From SKVR01 sp041642035 (lineage in GTDB: Bacteria; Bacteroidota; Bacteroidia; Bacteroidales; UBA7960), in the NCBI GenBank assembly GCA_041642035.1, contig JBEPXC010000014.1:1-32166 (forward strand): a stretch of 32,166 nucleotides of DNA, read 5' to 3'. Position 1 is the first letter of the stretch, and every line of letters starts with the position of its first letter. The notes beneath the pieces are model-generated. The model had not been told where the DNA came from, did not search any database, and saw nothing but the letters and a program-made list of their open reading frames with translations. The position numbers were made by a program, and so were the translations under genes. This document shows, piece after piece, positions 8,136-15,917 of this stretch.

Positions 8136-8825
8136 TTACCGGTTCAGATCACCTCCCCAGCTTATGCCGCTACGGATTACTTTTGCCGGTATTCCTGCTA
8201 ATATAACAGTCGATTGGGCATACTGTTTATTGGTAAGTGAATTTCCTGCCACAACCGTGTTGGCCGACAATTTGGTACCCTTGTTTATGGTGCATCGGTT
8301 GCCTATCCAGCAGTTCTCTTCTATAAGGATTTCTTTATCGGGGTTTATAACTATACCTTCGCTGTCAAATATTTGGTGGAAATCAGAATCCAGCAACTGG
8401 GTATCCCATGAAATACGGCAATTACTGCCTATGATAATTTTCTTATAGCATATGATAAAACTTCCGGAAGACAACCGAAACTTGTCTCCCAACTCCAGGT
8501 AGCCGTTTTCTCCAACGATTAGCTTTGCCCCATGTTTAATTAATGCATCTCCTTTAAAAACAACAGTTCCACTATTCTCCCAGACCGGGCGATTGTGTCT
8601 TTTATCATAATGACCAATTTCAAAATCTCCGATTTTTATCATGCCCGATCTGATTTTTTCGGGCAGAATTACCTTTCCCCGGGTAATGCGCAATTTTGTG
8701 TTGGAGCTTAAAACAACAGGAAAGAGAACAGCTTGCCTGAAAGGGAAATACTTTAAATTGAAGTATATCGTTTTACAGTTTAAAAATTTCAGCTTATCCC
8801 ATAACGCACTCAGGCTGTATCTCAT
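8136..8825 (-). CDS. Hexapeptide-repeat (LbetaH) O-acyltransferase
   Basis: 229 residues. The C-terminal half carries imperfect hexapeptide repeats of a left-handed beta helix (ILIEENCWIGNRCTINKGTK and NTVVAGNSL near 168-196, ending VILAGIPAKVIRSG), as in maltose/galactoside acetyltransferases and WbbJ/WcaF-type enzymes. The DSDFHQIFD segment near 131-139 holds the His expected at the acetyl-transfer site. The N-terminal 70 residues are basic and unassigned. It most likely acetylates a sugar of the exopolysaccharide in the cytosol using acetyl-CoA. ATG at 8825; 34 nt after the beta-helix gene and 41 nt before the GT26 gene. Confidence 0.9.
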   Translation of the reverse strand: MRYSLSALWDKLKFLNCKTIYFNLKYFPFRQAVLFPVVLSSNTKLRITRGKVILPEKIRSGMIKIGDFEIGHYDKRHNRPVWENSGTVVFKGDALIKHGAKLIVGENGYLELGDKFRLSSGSFIICYKKIIIGSNCRISWDTQLLDSDFHQIFDSEGIVINPDKEILIEENCWIGNRCTINKGTKLSANTVVAGNSLTNKQYAQSTVILAGIPAKVIRSGISWGGDLNR

Positions 8826-8859
8826 TTTATTCTATTGGTTTTTCGTGAGGCAATTCATA

Positions 8860-11800
8860 CTAATTGAACAGTACTTTTTTAACTATAACTTCATTCTGAT
8901 ATTCAAAATGGAGCATATAAAGTCCTGGAGGGAGTTCTGTTAAATCGATCTCGCTGTTGCTGGACAAAACGGTTCTGGTTTGAACTAAAGTTCCCTGAGC
9001 GTTATGTACGTTTAGATTTACACTATCTTCCCATGAATGATTCACAAATAATCTTCCATCGCTGGGATTTGGGTAAACCGTAAGCTCTTCCTGATCAAGA
9101 AGTTCAACTTTTTCCACTACGGCAACCAGATTAACGTCTCTTTCTACTTCGATGTAATAAGGGTTTTGTCTTGAAACAATCTGGCCATTTGAATTGGCCC
9201 AGCCTTTAAAATTATAGTCGCTCCCGGTAATGAATTCAATAGCAGCTGTTTCTCCTTTGGTATAGGATCCGGTACCTAGTATTTCTCCCGATTGCCAGTC
9301 GGCAAGTGCGACGAAGACATCAAATGAGCGTGGAGAATATTCAAAGCTTGCTGTAATGATTCTGTTTTCTGCGGCTACAAATTGATAGACAGGATCTGTA
9401 CTAACAATAACTCCATTTTCTGTCCAGCCAACAAACTTGTAATCATTTTCCATAGGAGCTGCTTCCATTTTTACTTCTTCTGACACAGGATACTCACCGG
9501 CACCTGAAATGAAAGCAGATCCAGGAGGATCGGATTTTGCGTTAATCCGCACTCTATCAGAATTCTTATCCATATATACCGGAACAGTTATATCCATCAT
9601 TAAATCATTAATTTGATCTTCAATAGTTTCATAACCAGGTGCCTCTACTTTAAATACATAACTACCCTGGGCGATACTCTCAAAGCTATAATCTCCTTTC
9701 TGATTGGTTACGTTGTTCAAGGTTATGGTAGCATCTTCTATTATAATGTCATCATTCAACGCATCAAAAATAATAAATGTTACCGTGTGTTCAACCGGAA
9801 GAACTTCTTGCATGACAATTTGAAGGAATTCATTCTCGCTCACCTGTATATCGCTTGCACTGATGTTTTCGTAACCTTCCGCCGTAATGCTATAGGTGTA
9901 TGTTCCTTCACCAATATTATTGAAGGTATATATCCCCTGAGGGTTTGTAACCCCGGCAAAAGTAACAACTGCATTGGGTATTGCACTGCCCGTAGCATCT
10001 CTTAGGTCGAAGGTCACTTCATACATATTTGCCGATACCAACGACATTTGAACAGGGATAAGTGTGTTTTGTTGGATATCCACACCATCTTCTATGACAT
10101 TTTGAAACCCATCGGCCATAACTACGTACTCATAGGTGCCGGATTGAATACCGGAAAATGAATAGTTCCCCTCAGGATTGGTAGTACCTGCAAAGGTGAC
10201 CATAGCATTTTTGATTGCAGTTCCGTTGTTATCGGTAATATTAAAGCTTACAGAATAGGTGGTGGGCGCAGTGGATGTCATCTTCACACTCAATTGAGTA
10301 TTCTGGCTGATGTTGATGTTATTGGCATTTACATTTTGATAACCCTCTGCCACCACAGAATAGGAATAGGTTCCTGTGGTTATTCCGCTAAAGGAATAGT
10401 TGCCGGGAGTATTGGTTTTTCCTGCAAAAGTAACTATCGCATTGTTGAGGGCAGCATCATTATCGTCGGTAATGTTGAAATTTACCGAGTAGGTGGAGGG
10501 AGCCACCGGGGTCATTTTAACAGCCAGTTGAGTATCCTGACTGATGCTAAGGTTGCTGGCGCCTGCATTTTCAAATCCTTCTGCCACCACAGAATAGGAA
10601 TAGGTTCCGGCGGTTATTTCACTAAAGGAATAATTGCCCGGAGCATTGGTTTTTCCTGCAAAAGTAACGGTTGCATTGTTGATGGCGGCATCGTTATTGT
10701 CGGTAATGGTGAAGTTTATGGAATAGGTGGTGGGAGGGACAACGGTCATTTGAACGGGAATTTGCATGTTTTGACTCACATTGACCCCGCTGGCGCTTAT
10801 GTTTTGAAAACCACTGGCCACTATAGAGTATGAATAAGTTCCTGCTGCGATCTCTTCAAAAGTATAATTTCCCTGGGGATTGGTCGTTCCTGCAAAGGTT
10901 ATGGTGGCATTGTCAATGGCCGTGCCGTCTTTATCTGTTACGTCGAATTTGATGTTGTAGCCTTGTTCGGTCTCGCAAAGTGGCTCCCAGAAGTTGTCAG
11001 GATCAATATCACTACCATACAAACCAATGTTGGTGTTGTTGCTCTTATAATTAGCATAGGCGGAGTAGCCGGTAAATAACCCATTGCTTTTATCAATCTC
11101 TGTTTCAACAGTAGTGGGAGAATAGAATTTCTTGTCGCTATTTGCCCGGATGAAATGGTTATCAAAAACACCATAAGGTAGTGATTGGGTGGCAATACTT
11201 CCTCCTCCGGATACATCATAAAATGTGGTTGGCCCGGTGAGAGTACCTTTTTTTGTGGCATCAAATACATTCTTCGTAAAACGGGATTTTTTGGGCCCTT
11301 CCAGATATACTACCGCACCACCTCCAGGTCCACCATTGTTCCCAATAAAGGTATTATATTCTACGGTAACACCTTCTTTCGCATCATCCCAGGGCATTTT
11401 TAAAATCAAGGCAAATTTCCAGGAGGTAGCACTTCTGTCTACATAATTTCCAGCTATATAAAGGTTGGCGTGTGTGCGTAAATGTATTGCATCACCACAA
11501 TTGTAATTAAATTCAGAGCCATCAGTAAGTTCTCCGGCTTGTTTATCCGTATATTGATTGCCCACACGCTTGAGATCTACACTATGAATGTAATTTCGCA
11601 CAATAGTAAGATTATCTCCGCTGCCCATACCGATACCATCATCATACACATGGCTGATGATATTATTGAAGATAGTCCAGTTATGGTTTTTACCCTTAAT
11701 AGCCCGGTAGGGATATTTGAAAGTTTTACCTCCATCGTAAACACCGGTTATATAGCTGTTGGCTACGGTGATATTTTTTACGTTAATGTCTTCACCAAAA

Positions 11801-12249
11801 ATAATGGCATCATTTCCACCTGATTCGTTTGATTTTGATCTGATATTGAGGTCATCAAGGGTAACGTCATAAGAATCTTCTACCAATCGGATTCCTCCAA
11901 ATACAATGGGTTTGTCCCCTTCGCCATACGCCCCGATATAACTGTTTATAAAGGTTTTTCTTATGCGTTCATTTAAGGTTGTGCCTCTTTTTATTAAATA
12001 AGCTGTATTTCCGGGTATGGTATATCCTGAACCAATTTTATTAATGGAATTGTAGGGACTGTTGATGGTGCCATTGCCATGACTACCTGAAGGGTCAATA
12101 TATACAATATTAGAAAAATCAGAAGCTTCTTTCACTTCCGGTATGTTATACGGAGGGCAATTTGCATTAAGGTTGGAACCGTATATAAAAAGAGCAATAA
12201 AAAGACTAATTTTTTGGAGAAGGGGGATTAACCGAAGATTATTTTTCAT
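8860..12249 (-). CDS. Secreted beta-helix protein with six tandem modules and a T9SS sorting domain
   Basis: 1129 residues from ATG at 12249. This start gives a signal peptide (basic MKNNLRLIPLLQK, then ISLFIALFIYGS, cleavage near NLNA); an in-frame ATG 37 codons upstream would bury it. Order: IYIDPSGSHGNG then SPYNSI, the usual opening of right-handed parallel beta-helix proteins, with N-x-I/V-rich rungs to about 410; six 78-residue carboxypeptidase-regulatory/Ig-like modules at about 431-898, each with NA(T/V)(V/I)TFAG and GNYSF..I..GTY; two divergent InlB-type repeats with GW/GWA at about 900-1045; and a C-terminal sorting domain (LTVYPNPSDGRLFV, LPPGLYMLHF, ending VKKVLFN), the T9SS type A pattern. 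It should cross the outer membrane and sit on the surface. Beta-helix proteins are often polysaccharide lyases, epimerases or adhesins; which one is unknown. It heads an operon with glycan genes. Confidence 0.92.
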   Translation of the reverse strand: MKNNLRLIPLLQKISLFIALFIYGSNLNANCPPYNIPEVKEASDFSNIVYIDPSGSHGNGTINSPYNSINKIGSGYTIPGNTAYLIKRGTTLNERIRKTFINSYIGAYGEGDKPIVFGGIRLVEDSYDVTLDDLNIRSKSNESGGNDAIIFGEDINVKNITVANSYITGVYDGGKTFKYPYRAIKGKNHNWTIFNNIISHVYDDGIGMGSGDNLTIVRNYIHSVDLKRVGNQYTDKQAGELTDGSEFNYNCGDAIHLRTHANLYIAGNYVDRSATSWKFALILKMPWDDAKEGVTVEYNTFIGNNGGPGGGAVVYLEGPKKSRFTKNVFDATKKGTLTGPTTFYDVSGGGSIATQSLPYGVFDNHFIRANSDKKFYSPTTVETEIDKSNGLFTGYSAYANYKSNNTNIGLYGSDIDPDNFWEPLCETEQGYNIKFDVTDKDGTAIDNATITFAGTTNPQGNYTFEEIAAGTYSYSIVASGFQNISASGVNVSQNMQIPVQMTVVPPTTYSINFTITDNNDAAINNATVTFAGKTNAPGNYSFSEITAGTYSYSVVAEGFENAGASNLSISQDTQLAVKMTPVAPSTYSVNFNITDDNDAALNNAIVTFAGKTNTPGNYSFSGITTGTYSYSVVAEGYQNVNANNINISQNTQLSVKMTSTAPTTYSVSFNITDNNGTAIKNAMVTFAGTTNPEGNYSFSGIQSGTYEYVVMADGFQNVIEDGVDIQQNTLIPVQMSLVSANMYEVTFDLRDATGSAIPNAVVTFAGVTNPQGIYTFNNIGEGTYTYSITAEGYENISASDIQVSENEFLQIVMQEVLPVEHTVTFIIFDALNDDIIIEDATITLNNVTNQKGDYSFESIAQGSYVFKVEAPGYETIEDQINDLMMDITVPVYMDKNSDRVRINAKSDPPGSAFISGAGEYPVSEEVKMEAAPMENDYKFVGWTENGVIVSTDPVYQFVAAENRIITASFEYSPRSFDVFVALADWQSGEILGTGSYTKGETAAIEFITGSDYNFKGWANSNGQIVSRQNPYYIEVERDVNLVAVVEKVELLDQEELTVYPNPSDGRLFVNHSWEDSVNLNVHNAQGTLVQTRTVLSSNSEIDLTELPPGLYMLHFEYQNEVIVKKVLFN
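9556..10959 (-). repeat. Six tandem 234-bp coding repeats (78-residue modules)
   Basis: Six in-register units of 234 bp begin at 10959, 10725, 10491, 10257, 10023 and 9789; units one to five are exactly 78 residues by count and the sixth is about two residues longer. Each starts Y/H-x-(I/V)-x-F and carries TFAG..N..G.Y(S/T)F. Units two and three are the most alike in DNA (for example around 10366-10445 and 10600-10680), which points to more recent duplication of that pair; unit six is the most diverged. Confidence 0.9.
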
Positions 12250-13012
12250 GGTATTATTGTATTTACGAGCAGTGGGTGAGAGTTGATATGTTGGCTTTTT
12301 TAATTGTTTAATTTTATGAAAAATTAAGAGTTGAAAATTACAATAGGAATCAAAATGCAAAAAAATTACGCCGTAAGAGGTACATTATTAAAGAATTTTA
12401 CTTATGAAATCTGCACTATTTTTACCTTAATTTTACTTGTTGTTACTTATGTTGGTTATTGCAATATGGCACAAAACAATCGTTTTTTAGTATGAGTGTT
12501 GTTTTAAGTTCTATTTCAATTTCAATTAATAATATCTCTTTGATGAGATAAAGATATTTATTCAGGTACTGGTTTTATTAAGTGATTCTTCTCCTTTTGC
12601 ATAGGTGTAATCACGTGTTTATTTTGCTCTTTCTAAGGGTGAAAAAGCAAGGAAATTAAGGGTTTAGAAGGAGGGAAGGTGCTCTGGTTGTATTTATATT
12701 TTGTTTGATCTACAGGTATTACCTTTTCATTTTTCGGTAAAAGGCAAAAGACCTGTTGATAACTTTTCTGTTTCCTTTATCCATAGTAAGCTGAAATCAC
12801 AGAATAAGTGTCTTCCACAAAACTATTTTAATTGCAGCTAAGGGATTTCCGCAAAATGAAGTTTTCTAGTTTTAGGAGGTACAGGTTGATGTTGCTCTTT
12901 TTTATTGTGTAAAACGCCTATAATCAGCAATATGTGTCTTTTGGTGATTGATTTTCCTCTATTTTCTCTTACGTACGTATAAGAGTTTATACTAGTAGGC
13001 TGAACAAAAAAA

Positions 13013-13042
13013 AACAGCCAATTCTTAGGGAGGGCGGCCGTT
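13013..13042 (-). terminator. Decayed terminator-like hairpin of the epimerase remnant
   Basis: On the minus strand AACGGCC pairs with GGCTGTT (7 bp including one G-U in RNA) across a 16-nt loop, followed by a run of nine T (plus-strand A at 13006-13014). It sits at the place corresponding to the intact terminator at 13516-13545 relative to the remnant's stop codon. It may still terminate weakly. Confidence 0.5.
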
Positions 13043-13076
13043 ACAGTGGTTAATAAAATTTAGAGTAGCACCAAGG

Positions 13077-13195
13077 CTAGTTGTTCAGTTGATAGAATTG
13101 CTATTTCCATTAAACAAAGCGTTTGGCTCCATCCCTAAGTGAAGTTTTGGGCCGATAAGTTGCAAGAGATCATTTACAAACTGTGGGTATCAAAA
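13077..13195 (-). pseudogene. Remnant of the 3' end of a UDP-glucuronate epimerase paralogue
   Basis: Read on the minus strand, this stretch gives YRPKTSLRDGAKRFV, a stop, WK, a stop, QFYQLNN and a final stop. The intact neighbour ends YQPKTSISDGIKRFV, EWYK, QFYQLNS. Two codons matching sense codons of the neighbour have become stops (GAA to TAA, AAG to TAG), and a small deletion just upstream shifts the frame from VNDLLQLIG, which resembles the preceding part of the family. Over about 80 bp the DNA is roughly three-quarters identical to 13580-13660 by eye. Similarity also continues past the stop into the terminator region, with a constant offset of about 503 bp. It is a non-functional relic of duplication or recombination. 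Confidence 0.8.
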
Positions 13196-13225
13196 TTCCC
13201 TATAAAGAGCCCGGATCAATTTCGG

Positions 13226-13297
13226 ACCAAGTCCGTATTTAAACCGTATTTAAACCGTATATTTACGGTTTAAATACGGTTTAAATACGGACTTGGT
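13226..13297. repeat. Perfect 34-bp inverted repeat with 4-nt loop
   Basis: The left arm 13226-13259 (ACCAAGTCCGTATTTAAACC at its start) is exactly complementary to the right arm 13264-13297, with TATT between. Each arm is made of an 11-bp unit CCGTATTTAAA, present twice and then begun a third time. There is no T-run on either side, so a simple rho-independent terminator is unlikely. It lies about 30 bp upstream of the epimerase remnant. Confidence 0.95.
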
Positions 13298-13510
13298 AGG
13301 GTTCGAAAACAATGTTGAAACAAATCAGCAATAGGTTTCAAATAAATAAAAGGGGATGTGTCTGCCGGTCAAGACCAACTATTATAAGGTGATTTGTGCA
13401 TTTTTAATTTTATAGGGCACAGATATAAGCTATTACGCTCTCTTAAAATCTAAATCAAGAGTGTGCCACTGCACCTAATAGGATATGAGTTTAGACCATT
13501 AGGCTATACA

Positions 13511-13545
13511 AAAAAAACTGCCGGTTCTTGTGTGAACCGGCAGTT
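13511..13545 (-). terminator. Rho-independent terminator of the epimerase gene
   Basis: On the minus strand AACTGCCGGTTC and GAACCGGCAGTT form a perfect 12-bp stem around a 6-nt loop (ACACAA), followed by a run of T (plus-strand A at 13510-13517). It begins 35 nt after the stop codon at 13580. Confidence 0.92.
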
Positions 13546-13579
13546 ATAGTGATTAATACATCCTATTGGAGTAACAGGG

Positions 13580-14632
13580 CTAGCTGTTAAGTTGATAGAA
13601 CTGCTTGTACCATTCAACAAAGCGTTTAATTCCATCTGAAATAGACGTTTTAGGCTGGTACCCGATGGCCTGATTCAATTTTTTAGTGCTTGCCCATGTT
13701 TTTACAACATCACCCGGCTGGATAGGCAGCATCGTTTTTTCGGCCTTTAAGCCCAGCGCTATTTCAATCTCTTGAATGAACTCCATGAGGGGTTCAGGTT
13801 TAGAGTTGCCAATATTAAAAATACGGAATGGGGTAGTAGAGCGGGCAGATTCATCATTCAGATTATCATCGGGAGCAGCTCCTTGTTTGACCAGCCCGTA
13901 AATTCCATCCACAATATCATCGATATAAGTAAAGTCGCGCATCATTTCTCCATTGTTAAAAACATCAATGGGTTTACCCTCGCTAATGGCTTTCACGAAC
14001 AGAAATATAGCCATGTCAGGTCTTCCCCAGGGACCATATACGGTGAAAAACCTCAGGCCGGTAGTGGGAATATCAAATAAATGACTGTAGGTGTGCGCCA
14101 TAAGCTCATTGGCCTTTTTCGTGGCAGCGTATAAACTTACAGGATGATCAACATTGTCATCTTCCGAGAAAGGCATCTGGGTATTCGAACCATATACCGA
14201 GCTGGAGCTGGCATACAAGAGCTGTTGCGGCTTATGATTTCTGCAGGCTTCAAGAATGTTTAAAAAGCCAGTAATATTACTTTGTGTATAGGCATGGGGG
14301 TTTATCAGGGAGTATCTGACACCAGCCTGAGCTGCGAGATGGATTACGATGGCAAACTTCTCGTTTTTGAATATACTGTTAATCATCTCAGTATCTTCCA
14401 GCTGGGTGCGGTAGAAGGTATAATTGCTATACAGCGTGCTGTTAACAGGTTTATTCCATTCAATTTTACTTCTTTCAATACCGGATTCCCCGAGCCTTCC
14501 GTATTTCAGTTCAACATCGTAGTAATCGTTGATGTTGTCAAGACCTACTACCTTGTAGCCTTCGTTCAACATCCTCATCACGGTATGAAAACCAATAAAG
14601 CCCGCAGCACCAGTTATCAGAACAACTTTCAT
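13580..14632 (-). CDS. UDP-glucuronate 4-epimerase type NAD-dependent epimerase
   Basis: 350 residues from ATG at 14632 (an in-frame TTG two codons upstream is less likely). Extended SDR: TGAAGFIG at 7-14 binds NAD, DNINDYYDV at 32-40 is typical of the UDP-glucuronate epimerase group, HLAAQAGVRYS at 98-108, SSSSVYG at 142-148, and catalytic Tyr168/Lys172 in LYAATKK. RFFTVYGPWGRPDMA and QPGDV..TWAS follow, both group signatures. It makes UDP-galacturonate from UDP-glucuronate in the cytosol. Related names include capI, lpsL and wbtF. No UDP-glucose dehydrogenase is seen here, so UDP-glucuronate must come from elsewhere. It follows fcl after 175 nt and ends in a strong terminator; a decayed copy of its 3' end lies downstream. 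Confidence 0.9.
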   Translation of the reverse strand: MKVVLITGAAGFIGFHTVMRMLNEGYKVVGLDNINDYYDVELKYGRLGESGIERSKIEWNKPVNSTLYSNYTFYRTQLEDTEMINSIFKNEKFAIVIHLAAQAGVRYSLINPHAYTQSNITGFLNILEACRNHKPQQLLYASSSSVYGSNTQMPFSEDDNVDHPVSLYAATKKANELMAHTYSHLFDIPTTGLRFFTVYGPWGRPDMAIFLFVKAISEGKPIDVFNNGEMMRDFTYIDDIVDGIYGLVKQGAAPDDNLNDESARSTTPFRIFNIGNSKPEPLMEFIQEIEIALGLKAEKTMLPIQPGDVVKTWASTKKLNQAIGYQPKTSISDGIKRFVEWYKQFYQLNS

Positions 14633-14807
14633 GTGCAAATAATTTTATATCAATTAATAATGATGTAAGAAATGAAATGAAGCAGTTTACAGAATATCTG
14701 GGGATGCCAATTGCCCTGCTTGCATTAACACCGCAGTTAAACATCAACACTCTGCCAGGTTAAAGTGAAGCAGAATAAAATAACTGCCGTTTCATATACT
14801 TTAGGTT

Positions 14808-15899
14808 TTACATCTTATAAGCTTTATAGACCTTATTTATGCCCTCTTGTAGCTCTATGTTATAGGTCCAGTCGAGAGATTTAAGTAAGCTTACATCCAA
14901 TTGCTTTTTTGGAGTTCCATCGGGCTTGGATTTATCCCAGATCAATTCACCCTTAAATGCGGTAATCTTTTTAACTGTTTCGGCCACCTCTCTGATGGTA
15001 ATATCTTCTCCTGTACCGATATTAACATGGGTTTGTTTTAGCTCATTATATAGTTGAGATGCATCAAGATTTTTCATCAAAAACACACAAGCATCGGCCA
15101 TGTCTTCAACATGCAGAAATTCACGATAAACGTTGCCTGTACCCCACAACTCAACTTTTACGGTAGGTTCATTGTGATTGATATCATCGGTAGAGGAAAT
15201 AATACCGAATTTTGACAGGGTAGCCCGTATTTCGGATTCACTGCTATGGCCCGAAATATTTTGTACCGGGTTTTTATCTAAATCTTTGCGGATGGAATCC
15301 CAATCCTTATTTTCAAGACATTTGCCCAAATGCATCTTTCTGATCAGAGCAGGAAGTACATGAGATTTTTCTAAATCATAATTGTCGTTGGGGCCAAACA
15401 AATTGGTAGGCATAACAGAAATGAAGTTGCTTCCGTATTGCCTGAAATAGCTTTCGCACATCTTTATGCCTGCAATTTTGGCAATAGCATAGGGTTCGTT
15501 GGTCGATTCCAGGAGGCCTGTGAGCAGATATTCCTCTTTAAGAGGTTGAGGAGCCAGTTTGGGATAGATGCAAGAACTTCCCAGAAACAATAGTTTTTCT
15601 GTGCCATTTTTGTGGGCAGCATGAATTACGTTATTCTGAATCATAAGATTCTCATAGATGAATTCGGCCCGGTAGATATTATTGGCAACAATACCACCAA
15701 CTTTTGCTGCTGCCAGGATAACATAGGCGGGTTTTTCATTCCGAAAAAACTCCTCTACCTCGGCCTGCCGGCTCAGATTTAGTTCTTCAAATGTGCGTGT
15801 AACAATATTGGTGTATCCCTGGGCCGTTAAATTCCGGTAAATGGCAGATCCTACCATGCCCTTATGCCCTGCAATATATATTTTCTTCTCTTTTTTCAT
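14808..15899 (-). CDS. fcl: GDP-L-fucose synthase
   Basis: 363 residues. It epimerises and reduces GDP-4-keto-6-deoxymannose, the product of the preceding gmd gene, to GDP-L-fucose using NADPH. IAGHKGMVG at 9-17 is the cofactor loop, LAAAKVGGI at 62-70 and LGSSCIYP at 106-113 are family signatures, and Tyr137/Lys141 (EPYAIAK) form the active site; MPTNLFGPNDNYD at 163-175 and GTGNVYREFLHV at 254-265 bind substrate. The protein is about 45 residues longer than the common 310-320, owing to a polar insert around residues 191-246 with no motif known to me; similar longer forms occur in Bacteroidota. ATG start, 18 nt after gmd. Confidence 0.96.
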   Translation of the reverse strand: MKKEKKIYIAGHKGMVGSAIYRNLTAQGYTNIVTRTFEELNLSRQAEVEEFFRNEKPAYVILAAAKVGGIVANNIYRAEFIYENLMIQNNVIHAAHKNGTEKLLFLGSSCIYPKLAPQPLKEEYLLTGLLESTNEPYAIAKIAGIKMCESYFRQYGSNFISVMPTNLFGPNDNYDLEKSHVLPALIRKMHLGKCLENKDWDSIRKDLDKNPVQNISGHSSESEIRATLSKFGIISSTDDINHNEPTVKVELWGTGNVYREFLHVEDMADACVFLMKNLDASQLYNELKQTHVNIGTGEDITIREVAETVKKITAFKGELIWDKSKPDGTPKKQLDVSLLKSLDWTYNIELQEGINKVYKAYKM

Positions 15900-15917
15900 A
15901 GGTAGTGGTTAACAGGT

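Larger units (their letters stand above)
12250..13579. other. 1.33-kb gene-poor region with decayed epimerase remnant and palindrome
   Basis: No intact gene is supported between the secreted-protein gene and the epimerase gene. From 12250 to about 12980 I see only AT-rich sequence with no long open frame and no recognised RNA or clear -7 box. From about 12984 to 13195 lies a degenerate copy of the 3' end and terminator of the adjacent epimerase gene. At 13226-13297 is a perfect inverted repeat. From 13298 to 13510 I see nothing identifiable before the epimerase terminator. Confidence 0.75.

Noticed and set aside
10294..10833. 179-codon plus-strand frame inside the repeat block of the secreted protein
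   Set aside because: It is the antisense of the 234-bp repeats: the periodic absence of stops is copied from unit to unit. The minus-strand frame has clear domains.
13226..13297. Possible small CRISPR-like or iteron array, because of the repeated 11-mer
   Set aside because: The copies are adjacent with no spacers and form two mirrored arms; there are too few units and no cas or replication genes nearby.
13226..13297. The long palindrome as an intrinsic terminator
   Set aside because: The stem is AT-rich and neither side is followed by a T-run; a proper terminator for the epimerase lies at 13511-13545.
14538..14750. 70-codon minus-strand frame covering the epimerase start
   Set aside because: It overlaps the conserved NAD-binding loop of the epimerase in another frame and has no family features.
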